12,878 nucleotides of DNA, from positions 1 to 12,878 of the forward strand of contig DNMN01000001.1 in NCBI GenBank assembly GCA_003489395.1, read 5' to 3'. The DNA is from Candidatus Yonathbacteria bacterium. Its GTDB lineage: Bacteria > Patescibacteriota > Minisyncoccia > Phycocordibacterales > UBA1550. Below, one piece after another: positions 6,547 through 11,213 of this stretch. The notes beneath the pieces are model-generated. The model saw only the letters and a program-made list of their open reading frames with translations. It was not told the origin of the DNA and did no database searches. Position 1 is the stretch's first letter. Every line of letters starts with the position of its first letter. The translations under genes were made by a program, and so were the position numbers.

Positions 6547-6558
6547 GCCCGCACGGGC
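6547..6558. repeat. GC hairpin upstream of the SPFH promoter
   Basis: GCCCG (6547-6551) and CGGGC (6554-6558) around CA, in an otherwise gene-free stretch before tRNA-Leu. On the minus strand it is followed by T-rich sequence and could weakly insulate the SPFH promoter. Confidence 0.35.
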
Positions 6559-6615
6559 GGCGGGGAAGGCTTGGGAAATATGGTAAAATTGGGATATTCA
6601 GACAGATAAAATTTT

Positions 6616-6699
6616 GCTGGAGTGGTGAAATTGGTATACACATAGTGTTCAGAACGCTACGAGCGTAAGCTTATGCGGGTTCAAGTCCCGCCTCCAGCA
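6616..6699 (+). tRNA. trnL: tRNA-Leu (anticodon CAG)
   Basis: Acceptor GCTGGAG (6616-6622) pairs with CTCCAGC (6692-6698), discriminator A. The anticodon stem TAGTG/CGCTA encloses loop TTCAGAA (anticodon CAG, reads CUG). The long variable arm is typical of tRNA-Leu, and the T arm is GCGGG TTCAAGT CCCGC. CCA is not encoded. Confidence 0.93.
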
Positions 6700-6736
6700 C
6701 AAAACAAAAACGTCTTTTAATTTTCCAGTTTTTGTG

Positions 6737-6742
6737 TATAAT
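6737..6742 (+). promoter_or_regulatory. -10 box for the tRNA-Lys/Leu unit
   Basis: Perfect TATAAT ending 9 nt before the partial tRNA-Lys copy at 6752, the spacing expected between a tRNA promoter and the mature tRNA 5' end. The -35 region is weak (T-rich 6713-6719). Confidence 0.45.
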
Positions 6743-6751
6743 GTTTTGAAT

Positions 6752-6773
6752 GCACCCATAGCTGTTTTGGTAG
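6752..6773 (+). pseudogene. Partial 5' copy of tRNA-Lys
   Basis: GCACCCATAGCT, three changed bases, then TTGGTAG repeat the first 22 nt of the intact tRNA-Lys 82 nt downstream. No anticodon, T arm or 3' acceptor strand follows; instead GGC CC/GG GCC can form a hairpin (6773-6788). The copy is placed directly behind a -10 box, while the intact gene has none at the right distance. This suggests a partial tandem duplication that left the promoter with the fragment. Confidence 0.55.
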
Positions 6774-6833
6774 GCCCAGAAGGTTGCCACAATAATTATT
6801 AGCTCGGAGTGCGGTTAGAAGGTTCAATATAAT

Positions 6834-6906
6834 GCACCCATAGCTCAGTTGGTAGAGCAGCTCGCTCTTAACGAGACGGTCGTAGGTTCGAATCCTACTG
6901 GGTGCA
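6834..6906 (+). tRNA. trnK: tRNA-Lys (anticodon CTT)
   Basis: 73-nt cloverleaf: acceptor GCACCCA (6834-6840) with TGGGTGC (6899-6905), discriminator A; D arm GCTC/GAGC; anticodon loop CTCTTAA (CTT); T arm GTAGG TTCGAAT CCTAC. The last pair of the anticodon stem (27-43) is a G-A mismatch. CCA is not encoded. Eleven nt separate it from the next tRNA. Confidence 0.93.
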
Positions 6907-6917
6907 CAGGGCGAAGT

Positions 6918-7000
6918 GCCGAGGTGGCGAAATTGGTAGACGCACTTGCCTTAGGAGCAAGCGGGGTTAACCCATGGAGGTTCAAGTCCTCTCCTCGGCA
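6918..7000 (+). tRNA. trnL: tRNA-Leu (anticodon TAG)
   Basis: Acceptor GCCGAGG (6918-6924) with CCTCGGC (6993-6999), discriminator A. Anticodon stem CTTGC/GCAAG encloses loop CTTAGGA (anticodon TAG). The variable arm CGGGGTTAACCCATG folds as a stem-loop; T arm GGAGG TTCAAGT CCTCT. CCA is not encoded. Confidence 0.93.
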
Positions 7001-7015
7001 CAAATACAAACAATG

Positions 7016-7037
7016 ACACCCCTTGTGGGTGTTTTTG
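7016..7037 (+). terminator. Terminator after plus-strand tRNAs
   Basis: ACACCC (7016-7021), loop CTTGT, GGGTGT (7027-7032), then a T-rich tail. It lies 15 nt after tRNA-Leu(TAG). Confidence 0.8.
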
Positions 7038-7091
7038 TTTGTTACAATTGGACGAGCAAGCTCGGCAAATCTTATGTGGTAATACAGGGAT

Positions 7092-7178
7092 GGTCCGCGG
7101 TCACAAAACTTTTGTGGTCACGGATTACTAAGTCTTCTCACTTGCTTTGCAAGTTGCGAGGACTAAGTATCCGCGACC
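7092..7178. repeat. Long imperfect palindrome with side hairpin
   Basis: Arms 7116-7145 and 7149-7178 pair around a TTT loop: GGTC/GACC, CGGAT/ATCCG, ACT/AGT, AGTC/GACT, CTC/GAG and ACTTGC/GCAAGT, with small bulges. A second hairpin lies just upstream (CACAAAA 7102-7108, TTTTGTG 7110-7116). The segment GGTCCGCGG (7092-7100) can pair with CCGCGACC (7171-7178) as an alternative. No coding signal is seen. It could be a structured RNA or a palindromic repeat; this window holds only one copy. Confidence 0.6.
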
Positions 7179-7188
7179 CCGGCTCACG

Positions 7189-7225
7189 GTTTTTAAAAAG
7201 TCAGGAAGAAAACTTTTTCAAAAAC
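7189..7225. repeat. A/T inverted repeat
   Basis: GTTTTTAAAAAGT (7189-7201) pairs with ACTTTTTCAAAAAC (7212-7225) with one bulged C, around a purine-rich loop. It lies between the palindrome and the tRNA-Leu(TAA) trailer hairpin. Confidence 0.6.
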
Positions 7226-7234
7226 ATCGTTCCG

Positions 7235-7282
7235 CCCGACACAACTAAAAACAGTTCCTGTTTTCTTTACGTTGTGTCCGGG
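7235..7282 (-). terminator. Trailer hairpin of tRNA-Leu(TAA), partly inside the tRNA
   Basis: Nested inverted repeats: GACACAAC (7238-7245) with GTTGTGTC (7271-7278), and inside it AAAACAG (7248-7254) with CTGTTTT (7258-7264). On the minus strand the inner hairpin ends in TTTTT and could terminate transcription. The outer stem continues into the tRNA acceptor strand (CCCGAC against GTCCGGG). Confidence 0.5.
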
Positions 7283-7355
7283 ATGGGACTCGAACCCATA
7301 AGCCTTGCGGCGGGAAATTTTAAGTCTCCTGTGTATACCATTCCACCACCCGGAC
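7275..7355 (-). tRNA. trnL: tRNA-Leu (anticodon TAA)
   Basis: Minus-strand 81-nt cloverleaf: acceptor GTCCGGG (7355-7349) with CCCGGAC (7282-7276), discriminator A. Anticodon stem GGAGA/TTTCC encloses CTTAAAA (anticodon TAA). Long variable arm; T arm ATGGG TTCGAGT CCCAT. Third leucine tRNA in under 750 nt. It begins 20 nt after the NUDIX stop and is probably co-transcribed; a TATAGT (7372-7367) could also be its -10. Confidence 0.93.
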
Positions 7356-7375
7356 AATATAGACATACTATACTG

Positions 7376-7810
7376 TTATTTTGTTTTCTCAAAGAAATTT
7401 TCTAGAACAGGAAGATAGCCTGAGATAAATTCATAGTTTTTTAATTCATCCTTAGTAACCCACGCGAATGCATGGTTTTCATCGCTGAGTGTAATATCTC
7501 CACTTATGTAGGTGCACCTAAAGGTTGCGAGAAATACTAGGTTTGCTTGCGCCCCGGGCTTATTCCATGGTCGTCGAACTATATCAACGACATTTTCTAT
7601 TTTAACTCTTATATTTTTACCAAGTTCTTCCTCTATCTCTCTACGGAGAGATTCTTCCAGTGGCGTTTGTTCCTCACCCTCTGAAAGTTTTCCTCCTGGC
7701 AATTCCCATTTTCCACCACCAATAAATGTAAGTGGTTCCTGTGTGATAAGAATTTTGTCACCATCGCAGATAATTGCCTTCGTTCCAATATATGAAAGTT
7801 TGTTTGTCAT
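7376..7810 (-). CDS. NUDIX hydrolase (MutT-like)
   Basis: 144 aa. NUDIX enzymes cleave nucleoside diphosphates linked to another group; this type often removes oxidised nucleotides, but the substrate cannot be assigned here. The motif starts at G40 (GKLSEGE, 40-46) and ends R57 E58 I E E61 E62 L G64. The metal-binding glutamates are present, but ten residues separate E46 from RE, against the usual seven. GGGKWELPGG (31-40) before the motif is typical. ATG 7810 lies only 2 nt after the discriminator base of tRNA-Cys, so a Shine-Dalgarno would have to be inside the tRNA and none is seen. The longer frame would read through the tRNA and is not credible. Translation probably starts on an mRNA cut free by tRNA 3' processing. 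Confidence 0.88.
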   Translation of the reverse strand: MTNKLSYIGTKAIICDGDKILITQEPLTFIGGGKWELPGGKLSEGEEQTPLEESLRREIEEELGKNIRVKIENVVDIVRRPWNKPGAQANLVFLATFRCTYISGDITLSDENHAFAWVTKDELKNYEFISGYLPVLENFFEKTK

Positions 7811-7812
7811 TG

Positions 7813-7884
7813 AGGCGTGGGGGAGAATCGGACTCCCGTATAGAGGTTTTGCAAACCACTGCCTTACCACTTGGCTACCACGCC
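7813..7884 (-). tRNA. trnC: tRNA-Cys (anticodon GCA)
   Basis: Minus-strand 72-nt cloverleaf: acceptor GGCGTGG (7884-7878) with CCACGCC (7820-7814), discriminator T as usual for Cys. Anticodon loop TTGCAAA (GCA) within GTGGT/ACCTC (one mismatch-like pair); T arm CGGGAG TCCGATT CTCCC. CCA is not encoded: the tRNA is followed by CA and then the ATG of the NUDIX gene. Confidence 0.92.
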
Positions 7885-7923
7885 TTGTATTCAGTTGTTA
7901 ATCAAATTACTCGATGAACTATC

Positions 7924-7996
7924 CTACCACGTTTGCAACAAACCACTGGCTATTTTATTCATTTCGCTACGCTCATGCCAGCTTTACTACCACGCC
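7924..7996 (-). pseudogene. Partial tRNA-Cys copies upstream of tRNA-Cys
   Basis: On the minus strand GGCGTGGTAG (7996-7987) repeats the first 10 nt of tRNA-Cys exactly. Further on, CAGTGGTTTG (7948-7939) repeats its anticodon arm and CGTGGTAG (7931-7924) its 5' end again. The intervening sequence does not fold as a tRNA and lacks the T arm and 3' acceptor. It looks like debris of tandem partial duplication. Chance is harder to exclude than for the tRNA-Lys copy. Confidence 0.4.
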
Positions 7997-8000
7997 GATA

Positions 8001-8090
8001 TTTAGTCAAAAGTCCTAAAGTCAAAAGTCTTTAAAGTGAATGCGTATCTGTATCCACTTTTGACTTTCTGACCTGTGACTTTACGACTTC
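8001..8090. repeat. AAAGTC short repeats in inverted arrangement
   Basis: AGTCAAAAGTC occurs at 8004-8014 and 8019-8029. AAAGTCAAAAGT (8017-8028) has a perfect inverted copy ACTTTTGACTTT (8056-8067), followed by further degenerate GACTT units to about 8088. The inverted pair could act as a GC-poor terminator for rbfA. On the minus strand the units contain TTGACT, the -35 hexamer used elsewhere in the window, and may feed the tRNA-Cys unit. Confidence 0.6.
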
Positions 8091-8096
8091 ATCATC

Positions 8097-8423
8097 TTAG
8101 CCTTGATTACCTAGCTCGTCAATTCGTTGGCGGTTTCGTTCGCCTTCATCTATCTTTACTTCAAGCACAGGAAGATTTTTTAAATGCGCATGGTCTTTGA
8201 TGTATTCACGGAGTTCGGTGCGCTTACGCTTTGCGAAATCAAGAGCCTTCTCTTCTTCGCTAGTAGGAAAGCAAGTAAAGTAAATTGTCCCACGTTTGAA
8301 ATCGGGAGAAATTGTTGCATCTGTCACTGTGATGAGCGAATTTTTTCCCGCTTCACGAGTGAAAAAGTCTGCGGCGATGGCGCGTAGGAATGCGCGCATT
8401 TTGTCTTGTCTTGGAGTGGTCAT
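8097..8423 (-). CDS. rbfA: Ribosome-binding factor A
   Basis: 108 aa, the usual length of a compact RbfA, a one-domain (type II KH-like) protein that binds the 30S subunit and helps mature the 5' end of 16S rRNA. Recognised by the strand ITVTDATISPDFKRGTIYFT (31-50), the helix around FAKRKRTELREYIKDH (63-78) and the C-terminal segment LPVLEVKIDEGERNRQRIDEL (split 84-94 and 95-104). Position after infB is the classic arrangement. There is no Shine-Dalgarno before ATG 8423; instead a -10 ends 5 nt upstream, giving a predicted leaderless mRNA. The 85-nt gap to infB holds its own promoter, so rbfA can be expressed apart from infB. Confidence 0.9.
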   Translation of the reverse strand: MTTPRQDKMRAFLRAIAADFFTREAGKNSLITVTDATISPDFKRGTIYFTCFPTSEEEKALDFAKRKRTELREYIKDHAHLKNLPVLEVKIDEGERNRQRIDELGNQG

Positions 8424-8428
8424 GGGGG

Positions 8429-8457
8429 TAGTTAATAATTAAATAGTTAATAGTCAA
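8429..8457 (-). promoter_or_regulatory. Promoter of rbfA
   Basis: Minus strand TTGACT (8457-8452), 17 nt, TAACTA (8434-8429), then CCCCC and the ATG at 8423. The predicted start falls on or beside the A of the ATG. Both hexamers are built from the heptamer repeat described at 8429-8464. Confidence 0.6.
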
Positions 8458-8464
8458 TAGTTAA
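8429..8464. repeat. Heptamer tandem repeat in infB-rbfA gap
   Basis: Consecutive units read TAGTTAA, TAATTAAA, TAGTTAA, TAGTCAA, TAGTTAA (8429-8464, plus strand). They supply the rbfA -35 and -10. A degenerate unit continues at 8465-8471. Confidence 0.75.
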
Positions 8465-8508
8465 ATTTGAATGAATATTTGATATTTTACTGTTTGGCTC
8501 TTTTTCTG

Positions 8509-10044
8509 CTACCGCTCGTTCATCACAAAAGCTTCAAGCACATCACCGCCGGCAATTTCAATTTTTGCGTCAATCATCATTCCGCACTCGTTTCCTTCTT
8601 CAACTTTTTTTGCTGGGAGTTTTTGCGATTGGAGCCCTTCAATTTTTCCGCGACCTATTTCCACATCGCGACGCATAATCTTTACTTGCGCGCCAACCTC
8701 AAGCAAGCCTGTTGTAACCTTACCACCAATAACCTGCTTGTGCTTTGTGGCGCTGAATGTTTTGAGAATTTTTGCTGTACCAACAACTTCCTCGCCCATA
8801 ACTTTTGGAGTGCGACGATCTAGCTCCTCATTTAACCACTCTGATAGTTTGTATATGATGTCAAAAGTTTTGATGGTGATGCCAAAGCGCTCCGCAATAT
8901 CTTGCGCGCCACGCTCTACCTTTGTGTGGAAGCCAATGATGATGGCGGAGTCTCCACCAGCTGCTAGCTTTGCGTCGTTTTCACCTATTGTGCCGACACC
9001 CTTCGCAATGATTTTAATAACAACACGCTCGCGTTCAATTTTAGCAAGCTCTTTTTCAATCGCTTCAAGGGTACCTGCGACGTCTGATTTCAAAACAATA
9101 GGCACGACAAGCGCGTCCGGAGCGAGCGGGATTGTACGCACAATCTCTTTCACTTTTTCCTTGCTCTTTGCTTCCCTGAGCTCAAGCTGAACCTTCTCAG
9201 CATCTTTTTTGTTTGCGTATGCGCGAAAGGTGCTTCCTACGGCAGGGAGCGCATCAAAGCCAGTGATTTGAACAGGAGACGAGAACGTTGCTTCGGAAAC
9301 TTGTTTGCCAAGGAAGTTTTCAATAGCGCGTACGGGCGACATGCTCTCCTCTGAGAGAATGAACATCCCTTTTTTGAGTGTTCCATTTGTAATGATCAGC
9401 GTCGCGGATGTGCCACGTTTTGTATCAATGTTGGACTCCACCACAATGCCTTCTGCTGGAAGAGATGTGTCGCCTGTAAGGTTCTCCATTTCCGCAACAA
9501 GAAGCATCATATCCAAAAGGTCTGGCACACCGGTGCCGAGCTTTGCGGAGATTGGCACGAATGGCACGTCACCGCCGAATCCTTCAAGATAAATTTCATT
9601 CTCTGCGAGGTTTTGTTTTGTGCGCTCAATATTTGCGTTTGGCTTGTCTATTTTGTTGATGGCCACAATGTACGGGATGCAGGCTTCCTTGATAGAACGA
9701 AGCGCTTCCTTGGTCTGTTCCTTCACACCGTCTTCTGCGGATACAACGAGAATTGCGATATCGGCAACACCTGCGCCACGAGCGCGCATTTTAGAAAATG
9801 CTTCGTGCCCCGGGGTGTCCAGAAAAGTGATGCGATTGCTTGCGATCAAATCCTTGGGCTTTCTTTCAACATGGTGCTCCACCTCGTACGCGGAAAGGTG
9901 CTGTGTGATTCCACCAGCTTCACCTTCAACAACATTTGATTTGCGGATGTAGTCAAGGAGAGATGACTTTCCATGGTCAATATGCCCCATGATAACAACA
10001 ATGGGCGGACGGGGAATTATTTTAGATGTGGAAGTTTTGGTCAT
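8509..10044 (-). CDS. infB: Translation initiation factor IF-2, short form
   Basis: 511 aa. IF-2 is the GTPase that brings initiator tRNA to the P site and joins ribosomal subunits. All G motifs are present: G1 GHIDHGKSS (20-28), G2 GGITQH (44-49), G3 DTPGHE (76-81), G4 NKID (130-133) and G5 SAKLG (166-170). Beta-barrel and C-terminal domains follow, with [13 protein letters not shown] and [14 protein letters not shown] segments. It lacks the long N-terminal region found in most bacterial IF-2 (often 700-900 aa), starting only 13 residues before the G domain, as is common in reduced CPR genomes. ATG 10044 is preferred; the upstream in-frame TTG at 10089 would add a hydrophobic stretch foreign to the family. 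No Shine-Dalgarno; the leader is A/T-only. It follows the DUF4446 gene by 45 nt. Confidence 0.95.
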   Translation of the reverse strand: MTKTSTSKIIPRPPIVVIMGHIDHGKSSLLDYIRKSNVVEGEAGGITQHLSAYEVEHHVERKPKDLIASNRITFLDTPGHEAFSKMRARGAGVADIAILVVSAEDGVKEQTKEALRSIKEACIPYIVAINKIDKPNANIERTKQNLAENEIYLEGFGGDVPFVPISAKLGTGVPDLLDMMLLVAEMENLTGDTSLPAEGIVVESNIDTKRGTSATLIITNGTLKKGMFILSEESMSPVRAIENFLGKQVSEATFSSPVQITGFDALPAVGSTFRAYANKKDAEKVQLELREAKSKEKVKEIVRTIPLAPDALVVPIVLKSDVAGTLEAIEKELAKIERERVVIKIIAKGVGTIGENDAKLAAGGDSAIIIGFHTKVERGAQDIAERFGITIKTFDIIYKLSEWLNEELDRRTPKVMGEEVVGTAKILKTFSATKHKQVIGGKVTTGLLEVGAQVKIMRRDVEIGRGKIEGLQSQKLPAKKVEEGNECGMMIDAKIEIAGGDVLEAFVMNER

Positions 10045-10089
10045 AATATAAAAAAATGAAAATAGAAACGCGAACGTATGCGGGAACAA

Positions 10090-10554
10090 TTATGAGCGTG
10101 TAGCGCGTTTGACCGCGTCTTTTTCCTCGTCTGTCATTTCGAGCTCTGAAGTGAAGTTTTTGATTGGCTTTGCGAAGATGCTCATTCGGTCGCGAGCAAA
10201 GAGTGAGGAGATAACCGTACCGTCGCCGTTTTCAGAAAGGAGCGCGATTGCGAAACTTTGGTTCCCCCCGTCTCCGGTGCCTTTGAACGCGTTGAAGCGA
10301 ATTGTCTCAACACCTTGGACGCTCCTTCTGATGCGTTTGTTTGAATCAGTAATATAGTTCTCTGTATCTGACTGAAACTTTTCCAAGTCGCGAATGTCTT
10401 TGCCTAGGGCGACAATTGTTTCCTCAAGACTCAATGCGTCTTTTCCCGCGAGTAGTTTTTTCATACGACGCTCTAATACAAAAACCCATATAGAGAGCGC
10501 TATCGTGATAACGCCTAATATGATGATGGTTATTTGCAAAGCTTCTGGTGTCAT
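10090..10554 (-). CDS. DUF4446 family membrane protein
   Basis: 154 aa, function unknown. One transmembrane helix (about 7-27) is followed by a charged coiled-coil-like stretch (about 28-75). The conserved DUF4446 region then reads VETIRFNAFKGTGDGGNQSF (82-101), IALLSENGDGTVISSLF (103-119) and SIFAKPI...LTDEEKDA-type end (about 125-148). The family is otherwise known from Firmicutes and CPR, where it is annotated only as DUF4446. ATG 10554 is chosen because a TTGCAA/TACATT promoter ends 10 nt upstream, predicting a 5' leader of only a few nt. It lies upstream of infB and is probably co-transcribed with it. Confidence 0.85.
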   Translation of the reverse strand: MTPEALQITIIILGVITIALSIWVFVLERRMKKLLAGKDALSLEETIVALGKDIRDLEKFQSDTENYITDSNKRIRRSVQGVETIRFNAFKGTGDGGNQSFAIALLSENGDGTVISSLFARDRMSIFAKPIKNFTSELEMTDEEKDAVKRATRS

Positions 10555-10564
10555 ATTGGTTGAA

Positions 10565-10593
10565 AATGTACCACATTTTAAGGATTTTTGCAA
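10565..10593 (-). promoter_or_regulatory. Promoter of DUF4446-infB unit
   Basis: Minus strand TTGCAA (10593-10588), 17 nt, TACATT (10570-10565). The predicted start is near 10558, 4 nt before the ATG. I see no other good promoter for infB. Confidence 0.6.
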
Positions 10594-10602
10594 AAACTGC
10601 TC

Positions 10603-10697
10603 GGATGTCGTCTTGTGCGGGGTACGGATATTTTCTTGCTAGAAAATTCCTCGTGCTCAAGCCGTCGCTTTCGCAAGTCCCCGCACAAGAGACATTC
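10603..10697. ncRNA. Candidate structured RNA or cruciform element
   Basis: TCTTGTGCGGGG (10611-10622) pairs perfectly with CCCCGCACAAGA (10679-10690). GGATGTC (10603-10609) with GACATTC (10691-10697) adds 7 more pairs after one bulged G. Inside, GGA-ATTTTC (10626-10635, one bulge) pairs with GAAAATTCC (10642-10650). On the minus strand a GC-GAAA-GC tetraloop-like hairpin lies near 10674-10667. On the minus strand a T5 run follows 12 nt after the stem (10596-10592), which favours minus-strand transcription. Overlapping short frames exist on both strands but none has coding character. I do not recognise 6S, SRP, RNase P or tmRNA signatures. Confidence 0.4.
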
Positions 10698-10740
10698 CTC
10701 GCCAAGGAAGGGAATTCAGCCTTAGTTGAGTGCTGTAGTT

Positions 10741-10763
10741 ACTTGGGTGTTTCGTTCCCAAGT
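10741..10763. repeat. Hairpin ACTTGGG/CCCAAGT
   Basis: ACTTGGG (10741-10747) and CCCAAGT (10757-10763) around a 9-nt loop. It lies between the long stem at 10603-10697 and the terminator at 10767 and may belong to the same structured region. Confidence 0.5.
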
Positions 10764-10766
10764 GGG

Positions 10767-10820
10767 CAAAAAGAAAACCGCCTCGTCAGAAAGACCGAAT
10801 TGGTTCTCTGTGAGGCGGTT
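10767..10820 (-). terminator. Terminator of the zinc-ribbon gene
   Basis: On the minus strand AACCGCCTC (10820-10812) pairs perfectly with GAGGCGGTT (10784-10776), followed by TTCTTTTTG. Inner ACC/GGT and CAGA/TCTG pairs extend the stem. The 5' arm overlaps the stop codon of the gene. Confidence 0.85.
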
Positions 10821-11094
10821 AATTGGCGATAGTCCCACATTTACGGAGGAGCCAGCGCAGGAAACGAGAATTTACTTGAATCAGATGCCAGTTCTTATCG
10901 TTGCAAGCAGGACAAGGTTCAAAATGTCCTGGATACCGATTGTACTGAGCATCAGTATCCTTGCATACGGGGCACGGGAAATTGTGCTCCAGGAACATAT
11001 CAACTTGACTCAAAATTGTCGCCTCCTTTCTAATGACTTCTTTACGTCTGTAAACATCTGTTTTTGTTGATGCTACTTCGGTGATTTCAAGCAT
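10819..11094 (-). CDS. Small zinc-ribbon-like protein
   Basis: 91 aa, unknown function. Two CxxC knuckles, CPVC (41-44) and CPAC (61-64), are 16 residues apart, the layout of a zinc ribbon or of a single DnaJ-like cysteine-rich repeat (CPVCKDTDAQY...FEPCPACNDKNW). The N-terminal 35 residues are charged and probably helical; the C-terminus is basic (NSRFLRWLLRKCG). No signal or membrane segment. AAGGAG lies 7 nt before the ATG, the best Shine-Dalgarno in the window, so the start is firm. It is monocistronic, with its own terminator, and diverges from the cysteine desulfurase gene. It may bind nucleic acid or a protein partner; nothing in the sequence decides which. Confidence 0.75.
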   Translation of the reverse strand: MLEITEVASTKTDVYRRKEVIRKEATILSQVDMFLEHNFPCPVCKDTDAQYNRYPGHFEPCPACNDKNWHLIQVNSRFLRWLLRKCGTIAN

Positions 11095-11146
11095 GTTTAT
11101 CTCCTTATTGGTTGAATGCTTTAAAACTTCATCTAGTACTAAAACA

Positions 11147-11175
11147 AGCGTAGCATACTATTATAAAAAAGTCAA
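11147..11175 (-). promoter_or_regulatory. Possible promoter of zinc-ribbon gene
   Basis: Minus strand TTGACT (11175-11170) followed 17 nt later by a poor -10, TACGCT (11152-11147). The -35 and first spacer bases (TTGACTTTTT) match those of the SPFH promoter. The leader would be about 45 nt and includes the palindrome TAGTACTA (11134-11141). Confidence 0.4.
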
Positions 11176-11178
11176 GTC

Positions 11179-11207
11179 TTTTGAATTCGGATTTAAAAGG
11201 CTATTAT
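11179..11207 (+). promoter_or_regulatory. Promoter of cysteine desulfurase gene
   Basis: TTTTGA (11179-11184), 17 nt, TATTAT (11202-11207). The predicted start is at or beside the A of ATG 11214, hence a leaderless mRNA. The -35 lies 3 nt from that of the divergent zinc-ribbon promoter. Confidence 0.5.
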
Positions 11208-11213
11208 GGCGAA

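Noticed and set aside
6828..6833. TATAAT as the promoter of tRNA-Lys
   Set aside because: It touches the first base of the mature tRNA, so transcription would begin inside the tRNA. The box at 6737-6742 is better placed.
6752..6906. Attachment-site duplication of an integrated element at tRNA-Lys
   Set aside because: Integrases usually duplicate the 3' end of a tRNA, but here the 5' end is repeated, and no integrase gene or cargo lies between the copies.
6974..7405. 143-codon plus-strand frame
   Set aside because: It runs through the end of tRNA-Leu(TAG), a terminator, several hairpins and tRNA-Leu(TAA) in antisense; not credible as a gene.
8001..8471. CRISPR array
   Set aside because: The repeats are only 7-12 nt, degenerate and without unique spacers of uniform length, and no cas gene is present.
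8738..9952. Several 95-150-codon plus-strand frames
   Set aside because: All lie antisense inside infB, whose GTPase motifs are unambiguous, and none has a ribosome site or recognisable domain.
10424..10832. Overlapping short frames on both strands across the GC-rich hairpin region
   Set aside because: The two arms of the stem force mirrored frames; the products resemble nothing and no start signal is present. An RNA or DNA structure explains the region better.
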